A stretch of 64,000 bases of DNA from contig NZ_CP042431.1 of assembly GCF_007970185.1 (NCBI RefSeq), positions 7,237,342 to 7,301,341 of the forward strand. The letters run 5' to 3'. This DNA comes from Pseudobacter ginsenosidimutans. Lineage in GTDB: Bacteria > Bacteroidota > Bacteroidia > Chitinophagales > Chitinophagaceae. The translations under genes were made by a program, and so were the position numbers. The first letter of the stretch is position 1. Every line of letters starts with the position of its first letter. Shown here in pieces: positions 8,852 to 16,225 of this stretch. The notes beneath the pieces were generated by a model. It had not been told where the DNA came from and ran no database searches. It saw only the letters and a list, made by a program, of their open reading frames with translations.

Positions 8852-9271
8852 ATGTACATCACTTCAACTCCCATCCGTGTACGTTATGCCGAAACTGATC
8901 AGATGGATGTAGTCTATCACGGCAACTATGCCCAGTACTTTGAAGTAGCCAGGGCAGAATCCATCCGTTCATTGGGCTTTACATATAAAGACATGGAAGC
9001 GGCGGGCGTGATCATGCCCATTGTAGAACTGCAATGCAAGTTCTTGCGCCCCGCCCATTATGACGACCTGCTCAGTGTAAAAACAACCTTGAGAGAACTG
9101 CCGGTGAACCATCGTATAGAATTTCACCAGGAAGTATTCAATGAAGCAGGTAAATTGCTCACCGTTGGTCATGTGGTATTGTATTTCCTGAATGCAACCA
9201 CCCGTGAGAAAACGGTGATGCCGGAGCAGCTTCGTCAAAGACTGGAGCCTTTTTTCAACGGCAATGCCTGA
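8852..9271 (+). CDS. Acyl-CoA thioesterase, YbgC/4HBT hotdog family
   Basis: At 139 aa the protein is the usual length for a single hotdog domain. The signature is near the N-terminus: RVRYAETDQMDVVYHGNYAQYFEVAR, in which the TDxxxxVYHxNY block aligns with the active-site segment of YbgC-type thioesterases. It should hydrolyse a short or medium acyl-CoA in the cytoplasm; the acyl group cannot be read. It is the second gene after DoxX. Confidence 0.85.
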   Translation: MYITSTPIRVRYAETDQMDVVYHGNYAQYFEVARAESIRSLGFTYKDMEAAGVIMPIVELQCKFLRPAHYDDLLSVKTTLRELPVNHRIEFHQEVFNEAGKLLTVGHVVLYFLNATTREKTVMPEQLRQRLEPFFNGNA

Positions 9272-9361
9272 TCGAAGGTTGTATGATGGGAGGAATGAAT
9301 TAATATTTACTTAATCGATGCAGGCTTGCATTCATACGCGAAATCTTTTTTCTTTGCACCA

Positions 9362-9421
9362 TCCAATACCTGAAAGACCTGTCCAAATCCAGAAAAACCG
9401 ATCCAGATCCTGAAAAACCAA
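9362..9421. repeat. Three imperfect 20-bp direct repeats
   Basis: Units at 9362-9381, 9382-9401 and 9402-9421 each begin TCCA, and units two and three share TCCAnATCCnGAAAAACC. Sequence resembling the 3' half of the unit (GAGAAAACCGG, GGAAAACCC) continues to about 9448. The array lies in non-coding DNA. Confidence 0.7.
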
Positions 9422-9466
9422 CAGAGAAAACCGGACCTCGGAAAACCCATTTCCAAAACGTCCTTT

Positions 9467-9491
9467 GAAAAACATCCCACGGATGTTTTTC
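9467..9491. terminator. Bidirectional terminator hairpin
   Basis: An 11-bp perfect stem (GAAAAACATCC / GGATGTTTTTC, 3-base loop CAC) is followed on the plus strand by CTTTTTTTA. The A/T-rich outer stem could also end minus-strand transcripts of dacB, whose stop is at 9503. Confidence 0.75.
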
Positions 9492-9502
9492 TTTTTTTAT
9501 CC

Positions 9503-10915
9503 CTACTTCAATACATCCAGCACTTTATAGATCTTCTTCACGGTCTCACCCGATCCTCCATTGTAATTGTTGATGATGATAGCAAAAGAATATTTCGTTC
9601 CATCCTTTGCAGTATGATAACCCGCAAAAGCGCGGCTGCCTCCGATGGAACCACTCTTCATCTTCATGCCGTTGTATAACGGTAATGAATAGTAGAAACT
9701 GTTGTACCAGGGGCGGCCTTTTGCAAATTGCAAAACGCGCACCAGGGCATCGGTAGTAACGCGGTTCTGTGGAGAGAGACCACTGCCATCCATGATATTG
9801 ATGGCTCCTTTTTCGATGCCTCTCTCCTGCCAGAAATTGCGCAGCAGGCTGGCGCCGTCATCGGTATTGCCGTTTCCATTTTTTTCGAAAGCGATCCTTT
9901 TCAGCAACGCTTCGCCAAACAGGTTCACGCTTTTCTGCAGGAACCAGTAATTGATGCTGTCAAATGTTGGCGAAGCAATGGAATCCAGAACTGCTGTAGG
10001 TTTCCGGAGAGGCTGCCCGGAAAGGTAAGCCCCGGATGCAGTCTGTACTTTACCGCTGAATTTGATGCCACCCTGTACCATTTTCGATTTGAGTGTTTCA
10101 CCAAAAACGAGTCCGGGATGCGGCATGGAACCGGAGATAGTGAAACTCTTTTCATTGGCAGGAATGGTGCCTGAAGTAAATGCCCTGCTGCTGTAGGGGG
10201 CTGCGAAAATATATCCGTTATCGCCACTACCCTGTTTGCCCACACGAATATCATTGATGAGTTGAAGATTCGGGATGGAGGGTGAGATATTTTTTACCGT
10301 GGTGAGGCCGCCGCAGCAGTCGCCGGCTGATAATGTGAGATCGTATTGGTTCTCGTGCCAGTTGATACCCCAGCATCCTGCGCCATAATAGTTTCCCATA
10401 TCTGTCCAGATCCAGCCACCGGGCAGCGGGTCCTGCGTATAGGAATGATCATCGATCCAGATATTGCCTTTGATGGTATGGATCTTATGTTTATGAAGAA
10501 TGGAAATGATCTCGTCCATTATTGCTTTTTCTTTGGTGGCAGCCCATCGCCAGCTGCCTGCAGTGGGATCGCCTCCGCCCACAACAAACAGATCGCCATT
10601 TAATACGCCCTGTTGCACTGGCTGATCACGCGCTATCCGGGTATAGAACCTGAATTGTTGTCCTAATAATTCATAAGCAGCAGCACTGGTGAAAAGCTTT
10701 TGCGTACTGGCCGGCGCAAGGCCCGTCTGTTCCTGCCTGCCGAATACCTGCTCACCTGTTGTGGTGTTCACTACACAGAGACTGATGATGGCATGCTTGA
10801 ATGCAGGATCTGCTTCCAGCTGAACAATGGTTTCTTCGAGTTTCTGAGCAACGGACTGGGCATTCACCTGCACACACAAATTCAACAGGAATGCTACATA
10901 GAGGATCTTCTTCAT
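9503..10915 (-). CDS. dacB: D-alanyl-D-alanine carboxypeptidase/endopeptidase, PBP4 type (peptidase S13)
   Basis: This periplasmic enzyme trims or cleaves peptidoglycan peptides. All three penicillin-binding motifs are visible: SxxK as STQK (in APASTQKLFTSAAAYELLG), SxN as SVN (KSVNLFGEALLKR) and KTG as KSG (MKSGSIGGSRAFAGY). The C-terminal block lies close to the end, as in S13 peptidases. The start is taken at the ATG at 10915, which gives a clean signal peptide (MKKILYVAFLLNLCVQVNAQ); the longer frame from 10969 needs a TTG. It is divergent from cinA with 66 bases between starts. Confidence 0.92.
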   Translation of the reverse strand: MKKILYVAFLLNLCVQVNAQSVAQKLEETIVQLEADPAFKHAIISLCVVNTTTGEQVFGRQEQTGLAPASTQKLFTSAAAYELLGQQFRFYTRIARDQPVQQGVLNGDLFVVGGGDPTAGSWRWAATKEKAIMDEIISILHKHKIHTIKGNIWIDDHSYTQDPLPGGWIWTDMGNYYGAGCWGINWHENQYDLTLSAGDCCGGLTTVKNISPSIPNLQLINDIRVGKQGSGDNGYIFAAPYSSRAFTSGTIPANEKSFTISGSMPHPGLVFGETLKSKMVQGGIKFSGKVQTASGAYLSGQPLRKPTAVLDSIASPTFDSINYWFLQKSVNLFGEALLKRIAFEKNGNGNTDDGASLLRNFWQERGIEKGAINIMDGSGLSPQNRVTTDALVRVLQFAKGRPWYNSFYYSLPLYNGMKMKSGSIGGSRAFAGYHTAKDGTKYSFAIIINNYNGGSGETVKKIYKVLDVLK

Positions 10916-10954
10916 GCGATGTTCGATTACAACATGAAAATACAGATTTGTGAC

Positions 10955-10962
10955 TACCTTTG
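10955..10962 (+). promoter_or_regulatory. TAnnTTTG -7 box upstream of cinA
   Basis: TACCTTTG matches the Bacteroidota -7 consensus and ends 19 bases before the cinA ATG. On the opposite strand CAAATCTA (10975-10982) reads TAGATTTG, a possible box for dacB. No clear -33 element was found for either. Confidence 0.35.
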
Positions 10963-10981
10963 AACCCAATTATTCAAATCT

Positions 10982-12235
10982 ATGCAGCAGGTATTTGCCT
11001 CTATCATCACCATCGGAGATGAACTACTGATTGGACAGGTAACGGATACGAATAGTCCATGGATGGCACAGGAACTCAACAAGACCGGCATTTGGCTCAA
11101 AAGAAGAGTGGCTGTGGGTGACCTGAAAGAAGAGATCGTACATGCGCTGGACGAGCAGAGCAAGGATTGCCAGATCATCATCATGACCGGCGGCCTCGGC
11201 CCTACTGCAGATGATATCACCAAGCAGGTACTCAACGATTATTTCGGTGGGAATATGGTCACAGACCAGCGGACCCTGGAGCATATCAGATATCTTTTTG
11301 AAAAAGTATACAGGCGGCCCATCATCCAGCGCAACCTGGAACAGGCCGATGTGCCCGATGTTTGTACCGTACTGTTCAATGAACGCGGTTCCGCACCCGG
11401 TATGTGGTTTGAACGGGATGGAAGGGTGTTTGTATCGCTTCCCGGTGTGCCGCATGAAATGAAAGGACTGATGCTCAAAGAAGTGTTGCCCCGCCTGCAA
11501 CAGCATTTCACCATGCCCTTCATCAGCCATCGCACCCTCCTCACTGCCGGCGTAGGCGAATCTTTCCTGGCAGAGATGATCAAAGATTGGGAAGCACAAC
11601 TACCTCCGCATATAAAACTGGCGTATCTTCCACATTATAGTATGGTGCGCCTCCGCATCACCGGCTCCGGAGCATCGAAAGAAAAACTGGAAAATGATCT
11701 GGACCAGCAGTTCGCTCAACTGAAACAACTGGTGGCAGAACATATGGTGGTGGATGAAGACAAACCGCTGCAACAGGTAGTGGGCGATCTGCTGAAACAA
11801 CGCCATAAAACGATGGCAACCGCTGAAAGCTGTACTGGTGGCTATATTGCGCACCTGATCACCAGCATTGCCGGAAGCAGCGACTATTTCAAAGGCACTG
11901 TTGTGAGTTATGCAAATGAAGTGAAAGAAAATGTGCTGAAAGTATCGCATGATACACTGATACAGGATGGCGCAGTAAGTGAATCCACCGTGCGCCAGAT
12001 GGTGCAGGGAGCATTGATCACACTCAACACCGATTTTGCCGTGGCCACCAGCGGCATCATGGGGCCAGGAGGCGGATCAGAGACCAAACCTGTGGGAACT
12101 GTATGGATCGCCGCAGGAAATAAGGATGAGATCGTTACGCAATTGTTTCATTTCCGGTTCGACAGGGCCAGGAATATTGAAATGGCGGCCATCAACGCCC
12201 TCAACCTCTTGAGAAAGTTCATAGCAAGCCATTAG
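10982..12235 (+). CDS. cinA: CinA family protein (nicotinamide-nucleotide amidase with MoCF-like domain)
   Basis: Full-length CinA (417 aa) with the two usual parts. The N-terminal MoCF/MogA-like domain has ITIGDELLIGQVTDTNS and MTGGLGPTADDITK. The C-terminal CinA_C/PncC domain has TAESCTGGYIAHLITSIAGSS and TSGIMGPGGGSETKPVGTVWIA. PncC-type domains deamidate nicotinamide mononucleotide in pyridine-nucleotide salvage; the N-terminal part of some homologues has ADP-ribose pyrophosphatase activity. The gene is cytoplasmic and followed after 90 bases by the E2 gene on the same strand. Confidence 0.93.
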   Translation: MQQVFASIITIGDELLIGQVTDTNSPWMAQELNKTGIWLKRRVAVGDLKEEIVHALDEQSKDCQIIIMTGGLGPTADDITKQVLNDYFGGNMVTDQRTLEHIRYLFEKVYRRPIIQRNLEQADVPDVCTVLFNERGSAPGMWFERDGRVFVSLPGVPHEMKGLMLKEVLPRLQQHFTMPFISHRTLLTAGVGESFLAEMIKDWEAQLPPHIKLAYLPHYSMVRLRITGSGASKEKLENDLDQQFAQLKQLVAEHMVVDEDKPLQQVVGDLLKQRHKTMATAESCTGGYIAHLITSIAGSSDYFKGTVVSYANEVKENVLKVSHDTLIQDGAVSESTVRQMVQGALITLNTDFAVATSGIMGPGGGSETKPVGTVWIAAGNKDEIVTQLFHFRFDRARNIEMAAINALNLLRKFIASH

Positions 12236-12262
12236 AGTGCGAACAGTTGTTAGCAAAATCAT

Positions 12263-12270
12263 TACCTTTG
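12263..12270 (+). promoter_or_regulatory. TAnnTTTG -7 box upstream of the E2 gene
   Basis: TACCTTTG lies 55 bases before the ATG at 12326. The nearest upstream TTG (12247-12249) is 13 bases away, shorter than the usual spacer, so the promoter is tentative. Confidence 0.35.
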
Positions 12271-12325
12271 GCCCGACAATTGATCAAACCAAGAATCATC
12301 AAAACAATAAAACCTCCGATCAACT

Positions 12326-13687
12326 ATGGCAGTTGTTGACTTAATAATGCCTAAACTGGGTGAAAGTATCATGGAAGCCACCATTCTGAAGTGGCATAAA
12401 CAACCCGGTGACCCGGTGAAAATGGATGAAACCGTATTGGAGATCGCCACCGATAAGGTAGACAGTGAAGTGCCATCCACTGCGGAAGGTGTGATTGAAG
12501 AGATCCTGTTCAATGTAAATGATGTGGTGCCCATCGGTACTGCCATTGCGCGTATCCGCGTTGGCGCTGCCGAACCTGCCCAGGCTTCTGCTGCTCCTTC
12601 TGCGCCTGCTGCCGGCGATGCACCTGCCGCTGCTGCAGTGGAAACAGCCCCCGCCGTAGCCGTGCAAACACAAACCGCCACTGCTGCTGCAAGACCAGCC
12701 TCCAACGGAACTGCCAACAGATTCTATTCACCGCTCGTGCTCAATATCGCCGCCAGCGAAGGCGTTAGCATGGTTGATCTTGAAAATATTCCAGGCACCG
12801 GCAATGAAGGCCGTGTGACCAAGAAAGATATCCTGGCATTTGTGGAAGCCAGAAAATCCGGCAAGACCATTTCTACGCCGGTAACAGTTACGGACAACCG
12901 GAATGCTGTAGCTCAGCCTGCCAGCAAAGCAGATGTGATTGCCACTTCTACGGATAACCATGTGGTTTCTTATTCCGGCAATGCAGAGATCATCGAGATG
13001 GACCGCATGCGCAAACTCATTGCAGAGCATATGGTGCGCAGCGTTCATACCAGCCCACACGTGACCAGCTTCACCGAAGCCGATGTTACCAATATGGTTC
13101 TCTGGAGAGATCGCGTCAAGAAAGAATTTGAAAAGAGAGAAGGAGAGAAACTCACTTTCACTCCGCTTTTCATTGAGGCGATCGTTCGCTGCCTGAAAAA
13201 ATACCCCTGGCTCAACAGCAGCCTGGATGGCAACAAGATCATCGTGAAGAAAGATATCAATATCGGAATGGCCGCTGCCCTTCCTTCCGGCAATCTGATC
13301 GTTCCTGTGATCAAGAACGCTGATCAGCTGAACCTGGTTGGACTGAGCAAACAGGTGAACGGTCTGGCGAATGCCGCACGCAATAACAAGCTGAAACCAG
13401 ACGATACACAGGGAGGCACATTCACCCTCACCAATGTGGGCACATTCGGCAGCCTGATGGGAACCCCCATCATCAACCAGCCGCAGGTAGCCATCCTGGC
13501 TGTAGGCGCTATCAAGAAACGTCCGATGGTGATTGAGACAGCGCAGGGCGACAGCATTGCCATCAGGCATATGATGTACCTGAGCATGAGCTATGACCAC
13601 CGTATCATCGACGGAGCACTCGGCGCCACTTTCCTCAACGCCGTTGCCAAAGAACTGGAACAGTTCGATCCGGCGAGAACCATCTAG
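12326..13687 (+). CDS. Dihydrolipoyllysine acyltransferase, E2 of a 2-oxoacid dehydrogenase complex
   Basis: The three-part E2 layout is complete in 453 aa. The N-terminal lipoyl domain carries the lipoylated lysine in ATDKVDSE (about Lys44). An Ala/Pro-rich linker follows (about residues 78-130). The E3-binding domain has VLNIAASEGVSMVDLENI and GNEGRVTKKDIL. The catalytic acyltransferase ends in MSYDHRIIDGA, with the DHRxxDG His near residue 425. It could belong to the branched-chain, pyruvate or 2-oxoglutarate complex; no E1 or E3 gene is adjacent. The lipB gene in this window acts in the pathway that lipoylates such proteins. Confidence 0.9.
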   Translation: MAVVDLIMPKLGESIMEATILKWHKQPGDPVKMDETVLEIATDKVDSEVPSTAEGVIEEILFNVNDVVPIGTAIARIRVGAAEPAQASAAPSAPAAGDAPAAAAVETAPAVAVQTQTATAAARPASNGTANRFYSPLVLNIAASEGVSMVDLENIPGTGNEGRVTKKDILAFVEARKSGKTISTPVTVTDNRNAVAQPASKADVIATSTDNHVVSYSGNAEIIEMDRMRKLIAEHMVRSVHTSPHVTSFTEADVTNMVLWRDRVKKEFEKREGEKLTFTPLFIEAIVRCLKKYPWLNSSLDGNKIIVKKDINIGMAAALPSGNLIVPVIKNADQLNLVGLSKQVNGLANAARNNKLKPDDTQGGTFTLTNVGTFGSLMGTPIINQPQVAILAVGAIKKRPMVIETAQGDSIAIRHMMYLSMSYDHRIIDGALGATFLNAVAKELEQFDPARTI

Positions 13688-13711
13688 ATTTGTTTGTGTT
13701 ACTTGCTATAC

Positions 13712-13737
13712 AAGCTGCCTCCGCACAGGGGCAGCTT
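13712..13737 (+). terminator. Rho-independent terminator after the E2 gene
   Basis: AAGCTGCC and GGCAGCTT pair around a 10-base loop, and the second arm runs directly into a T tract (TTTTTTTTGG). Confidence 0.8.
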
Positions 13738-13785
13738 TTTTTGGCGCTCACCTTTTTTGAAAGCATATTCTGTTGTACGAAAAAA

Positions 13786-13804
13786 GAGCCTCTGCCAGAG
13801 GCTC
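13786..13804 (-). terminator. Terminator of the small-protein gene
   Basis: Perfect 8-bp stem GAGCCTCT / AGAGGCTC with loop GCC. On the minus strand it is followed by TTTTTT and lies 33 bases beyond the stop of the 59-aa gene. Confidence 0.75.
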
Positions 13805-13836
13805 AATATTTGACTCACCTGCATACGAAGAAAAGA

Positions 13837-14016
13837 TCAATCACAGAGCGTGCCTCCCATTTGAACAATGATTTTCTTCGCCTCTTCCAGGTTTCGAATA
13901 TACCAGGAGAACTTACTGATATCCGGAATTGAATTATCCCGCTCTACATGCTTTTGGTATAAAGGATATTTTTTGTAATCCTCATTGGTATGTTCTTTTG
14001 CTTCAGGGAAATTCAT
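13837..14016 (-). CDS. 59-aa small protein, partner of the DUF6934-like gene
   Basis: An ATG at 14016 opens a 59-codon frame ending in TGA at 13837. The protein is hydrophilic with no signal or membrane segment, contains EDYKKYPLYQKHVERD, and ends RNLEEAKKIIVQMGGTLCD. It starts 30 bases after the stop of the DUF6934-like gene and is followed by a strong terminator, which supports one two-gene message. I do not recognise a named family. Its composition and the conserved-looking helix near the C-terminus argue that it is real. Confidence 0.6.
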   Translation of the reverse strand: MNFPEAKEHTNEDYKKYPLYQKHVERDNSIPDISKFSWYIRNLEEAKKIIVQMGGTLCD

Positions 14017-14046
14017 AAGCTATTTATTTTTTGATGTGATACAGAT

Positions 14047-14496
14047 CTATTTTTTTACTGCAATAAATGCCTGATAGTTGATACCAGCTTGAATTGGCCC
14101 CGATACTCCATCATTGATTCCATAAACATGAAAATGCTCTTCAATCTCATTCAGATTAGCATTGATGCCCATCTGGTACAGCCTGGTCCGCACCGGAGTA
14201 GCGCCTTTTGCAAAAACAACGAACTTTTTGTGGTCCTCGTTGAATGCAAGGACCGTAGCAGCAACCGTTGCTAAAACCTTATCACGGTCCCCGTTATTGG
14301 AAACAGACAAATGATTAGGGTTACTGGCCCCATCACAATTATCTCCAAAATCAAGGTTATAAATATCGAATCCGTTGAAAAAGCCCACTTTAATATACCT
14401 GACTACTTTTCTGATGATCCCGTTGGGACCATTACTTTCAAATGCAAAAACCTCATTGTTCTCATCGGCCCGGAAGGCATATTTTTCCAGATGCAT
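14047..14496 (-). CDS. DUF6934-like protein
   Basis: A 149-aa cytoplasmic protein with the pattern I associate with the Bacteroidota family DUF6934: an N-terminal MHLEKYAF, a central DIYNLDFGDNCDGASNPNHLSVSNNGDRDKVLATVAATVLAF, then KFVVFAKGATPVRTRLYQMGI. The function is unknown. The NNGD...ATV...F and TxxRTRLYxMGI segments look like the conserved core. It is followed by the 59-aa gene. Upstream lies about 215 bases of non-coding DNA with a palindromic direct repeat. It may be an accessory module, perhaps toxin-antitoxin-like, but that is only inference. Confidence 0.65.
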   Translation of the reverse strand: MHLEKYAFRADENNEVFAFESNGPNGIIRKVVRYIKVGFFNGFDIYNLDFGDNCDGASNPNHLSVSNNGDRDKVLATVAATVLAFNEDHKKFVVFAKGATPVRTRLYQMGINANLNEIEEHFHVYGINDGVSGPIQAGINYQAFIAVKK

Positions 14497-14672
14497 TCAA
14501 TCAAATTTTGGGTAAGGCAAATCAATAGCGTAATGCCTGCTGCATGCATATATGAATAAGCTTAGACTTAAGCATAAATACAAGCAAATGCATTCATTGC
14601 TGAACTGGTTTTGAACGTCTGGTTTTGTGTGATGTGTGAATCCTGAAGTGGTAATTGGCGTAGCGTGTCAGA

Positions 14673-14694
14673 AAATGTACAATCAAATGTACAA
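14673..14694. promoter_or_regulatory. Direct repeat with palindromic core, possible operator
   Basis: AAATGTACAA occurs twice (14673-14682 and 14685-14694) at a 12-base period, and each copy contains the palindrome TGTACA. It sits about 175 bases upstream of the DUF6934-like start and next to the terminator of the phosphatase gene. The rest of 14497-14710 shows no gene. Confidence 0.35.
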
Positions 14695-14710
14695 CAATTT
14701 CCCAAAAAAA

Positions 14711-14743
14711 TACATCACCAAAAAAAAATTTCCAGGTGATGTA
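14711..14743 (-). terminator. Terminator of the histidine-phosphatase gene
   Basis: TACATCACC (14711-14719) and GGTGATGTA (14735-14743) form a perfect 9-bp stem around an A/T-rich 15-base loop. Read on the minus strand it is followed by TTTTTTT. Confidence 0.7.
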
Positions 14744-14773
14744 TTAAGATCGGTTGTTGATTACTGTTAGTTG

Positions 14774-15274
14774 TCAATAACTCACTCTCTCAAACAGTAT
14801 CTTCTTTCCTCCCTTCCTGTAATGAATAATGAAGATCTGATCATACACGGTCTCAGGCAGATCGCCATCTACTTTTGTTTCTCCCGCCAGTCCATTGGCA
14901 ATATCATCGATGGTATTGCTATGACCAACTATCAGCGTGTTCCTCTTCAGCAGTTTCATTTGCTGAATGAAAGCTGAATCAGGCCTGGGGCCATAAATTT
15001 GCACAGGAATATTCATGAGTTTACTGAGTGGCTCCGCGGTAGACCTCGTGCGGATGGTATTGGTGGAATAGATATGGCGAATATTCTTGTCGTGCAAAAC
15101 CTTTTTCAATGCATCGGCCCGCTGCAATCCCATTGTACTGAGCGGCGGATCATTAGGAGTGTTCATCACAGGGCCATCCCCGGGAACGGCTTTCTCGGCA
15201 TGCCTGACCACATAATAGGTATGGGAGCAGCCTGTCAGCATCATGAACAGGAACACAGTTGGTAAGCATTTCAT
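14774..15274 (-). CDS. Histidine phosphatase family lipoprotein (SixA/phosphoglycerate-mutase-like)
   Basis: A 166-aa protein with a lipobox (MLTGC, Cys16) and a histidine-phosphatase core: VVRHAEK carries the nucleophilic His in the RHG-type motif (here RHA), IRHIYSTNTIRTRSTAEPL supplies the conserved Arg, and LIVGHSNT is the second catalytic His. The short length is typical of SixA-like members. The substrate is unknown. A lipid anchor would place it in the periplasm or at a membrane face. Confidence 0.85.
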   Translation of the reverse strand: MKCLPTVFLFMMLTGCSHTYYVVRHAEKAVPGDGPVMNTPNDPPLSTMGLQRADALKKVLHDKNIRHIYSTNTIRTRSTAEPLSKLMNIPVQIYGPRPDSAFIQQMKLLKRNTLIVGHSNTIDDIANGLAGETKVDGDLPETVYDQIFIIHYRKGGKKILFERVSY

Positions 15275-15436
15275 GTAGGTTGTTTTGATTAAGTACTTCC
15301 TGAAATTAATAATCTCCGGAACATTCCAGTATTAATTTTTCATCGTCTGCCTGAGGCCGGCAGCTCTTTTCCAACAGCTTGAAAATCTCGCATTTTTTCC
15401 GTAAATTCAGGTTAGTACTCCCTAAATGGCTCGATT

Positions 15437-16153
15437 ATGAAAACACTCTCCGAAACCTGGTTCGCCGAAGGATACGTGGATTTTGAGCTGAAAAAATACA
15501 CCCTGCTCGCCTATCTTCAGGAAGTGAACAAGTATTTCAATGAGAATAAGCTCTACCCGCAGCTTTCTGATGTGATCTTCCATTATGAAAACCTGGTAGC
15601 CCTCCGCAACAACAAGAAATACCTGCAGGAACAATTTCCCAAACGACTGACAGGCGTACAACTCCAGCAACTGCAACTGCTTTACGAACAGATCATCGAA
15701 GATGATGAACTGATGCAGGAACTGGAAGACATCATCAATTACTCCGCCACGGAAATCCAAACCACCATCAGCAGCGGCACTGCCATCTACGAGTTCGTGG
15801 AGGAAAAGCTCACCATCTTCCCCGTAGGATTGGTGCCACTCGACAGCAATGAAGGCTATTTCTTCCTCAGCGAAGGGAGGCGTCGCAATACCCGTGTATA
15901 TCAGTATAAGCTCAGCATCTTCGAGAAGCACGATGAAAAATTCAGGTCCATCAAAACAGAATACCTCGATGAATGGTCCCGGAGCATCGCCAACTCTTAT
16001 GAGAACATCAAATCTGAGCTTCTGCGCCTGCGCAAAGGACTTCCTAACCCTGCCGTATATTCGATCGAAACAGATCTCAGTTTCCCGGTGGATGAAACCC
16101 TTCTGCCTGTTGCCAAAAGAAGTTTGGTAAGATACCTGTCCACCGCAGCATAA
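15437..16153 (+). CDS. Conserved-looking hypothetical protein
   Basis: The 238-aa protein is soluble and acidic in its first half, with mostly helical prediction-like composition and no signal peptide or recognisable catalytic motif. The first part (KKYTLLAYLQEVNKYFNENKLYPQLSDVIFHYENL) looks helical; the region after residue 125 has a more beta-like pattern (LTIFPVGLVPLDSNEGYFFLSEG). I do not recognise the family. The gene stands alone between the phosphatase gene (divergent) and a bidirectional terminator. Coding is supported by frame length and amino-acid composition. Confidence 0.75.
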   Translation: MKTLSETWFAEGYVDFELKKYTLLAYLQEVNKYFNENKLYPQLSDVIFHYENLVALRNNKKYLQEQFPKRLTGVQLQQLQLLYEQIIEDDELMQELEDIINYSATEIQTTISSGTAIYEFVEEKLTIFPVGLVPLDSNEGYFFLSEGRRRNTRVYQYKLSIFEKHDEKFRSIKTEYLDEWSRSIANSYENIKSELLRLRKGLPNPAVYSIETDLSFPVDETLLPVAKRSLVRYLSTAA

Positions 16154-16180
16154 CGTCCATCAACATCTGTCAATAAAAAA

Positions 16181-16204
16181 GGGATGCAGTCAATGCTGCA
16201 TCCC
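16181..16204. terminator. Bidirectional terminator between convergent genes
   Basis: GGGATGCAG and CTGCATCCC form a perfect 9-bp stem with loop TCAATG, flanked by AAAAAA on the left and TTT on the right. It separates the hypothetical gene from the S9 peptidase gene. Confidence 0.8.
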
Positions 16205-16225
16205 TTTCACATATCATAAAAGCAA

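Larger units (their letters stand above)
9326..9491 (+). ncRNA. Candidate small RNA with three 20-bp repeats and its own terminator
   Basis: The 231-base gap between the thioesterase and DacB genes holds an ordered set of signals on the plus strand. TTG at 9326-9328 and TTTCTTTG at 9349-9356 (one change from TAnnTTTG) are separated by 20 bases. Three imperfect 20-bp units follow at 9362-9381, 9382-9401 and 9402-9421, and a hairpin with a T tract closes the set at 9467-9491. A transcript of about 135 bases would result. No protein frame of note is present. This is inference from signal order; part of it could be the 3' region of the thioesterase message. Confidence 0.3.

Noticed and set aside
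12728-13600. 290-codon minus-strand frame in the E2 gene
   Set aside because: His/Ala-rich shadow of the conserved acyltransferase domain. No motif and no ribosome site.
13690-13932. 80-codon plus-strand frame after the E2 gene
   Set aside because: It runs through the E2 terminator hairpin and overlaps the 59-aa gene and its terminator.
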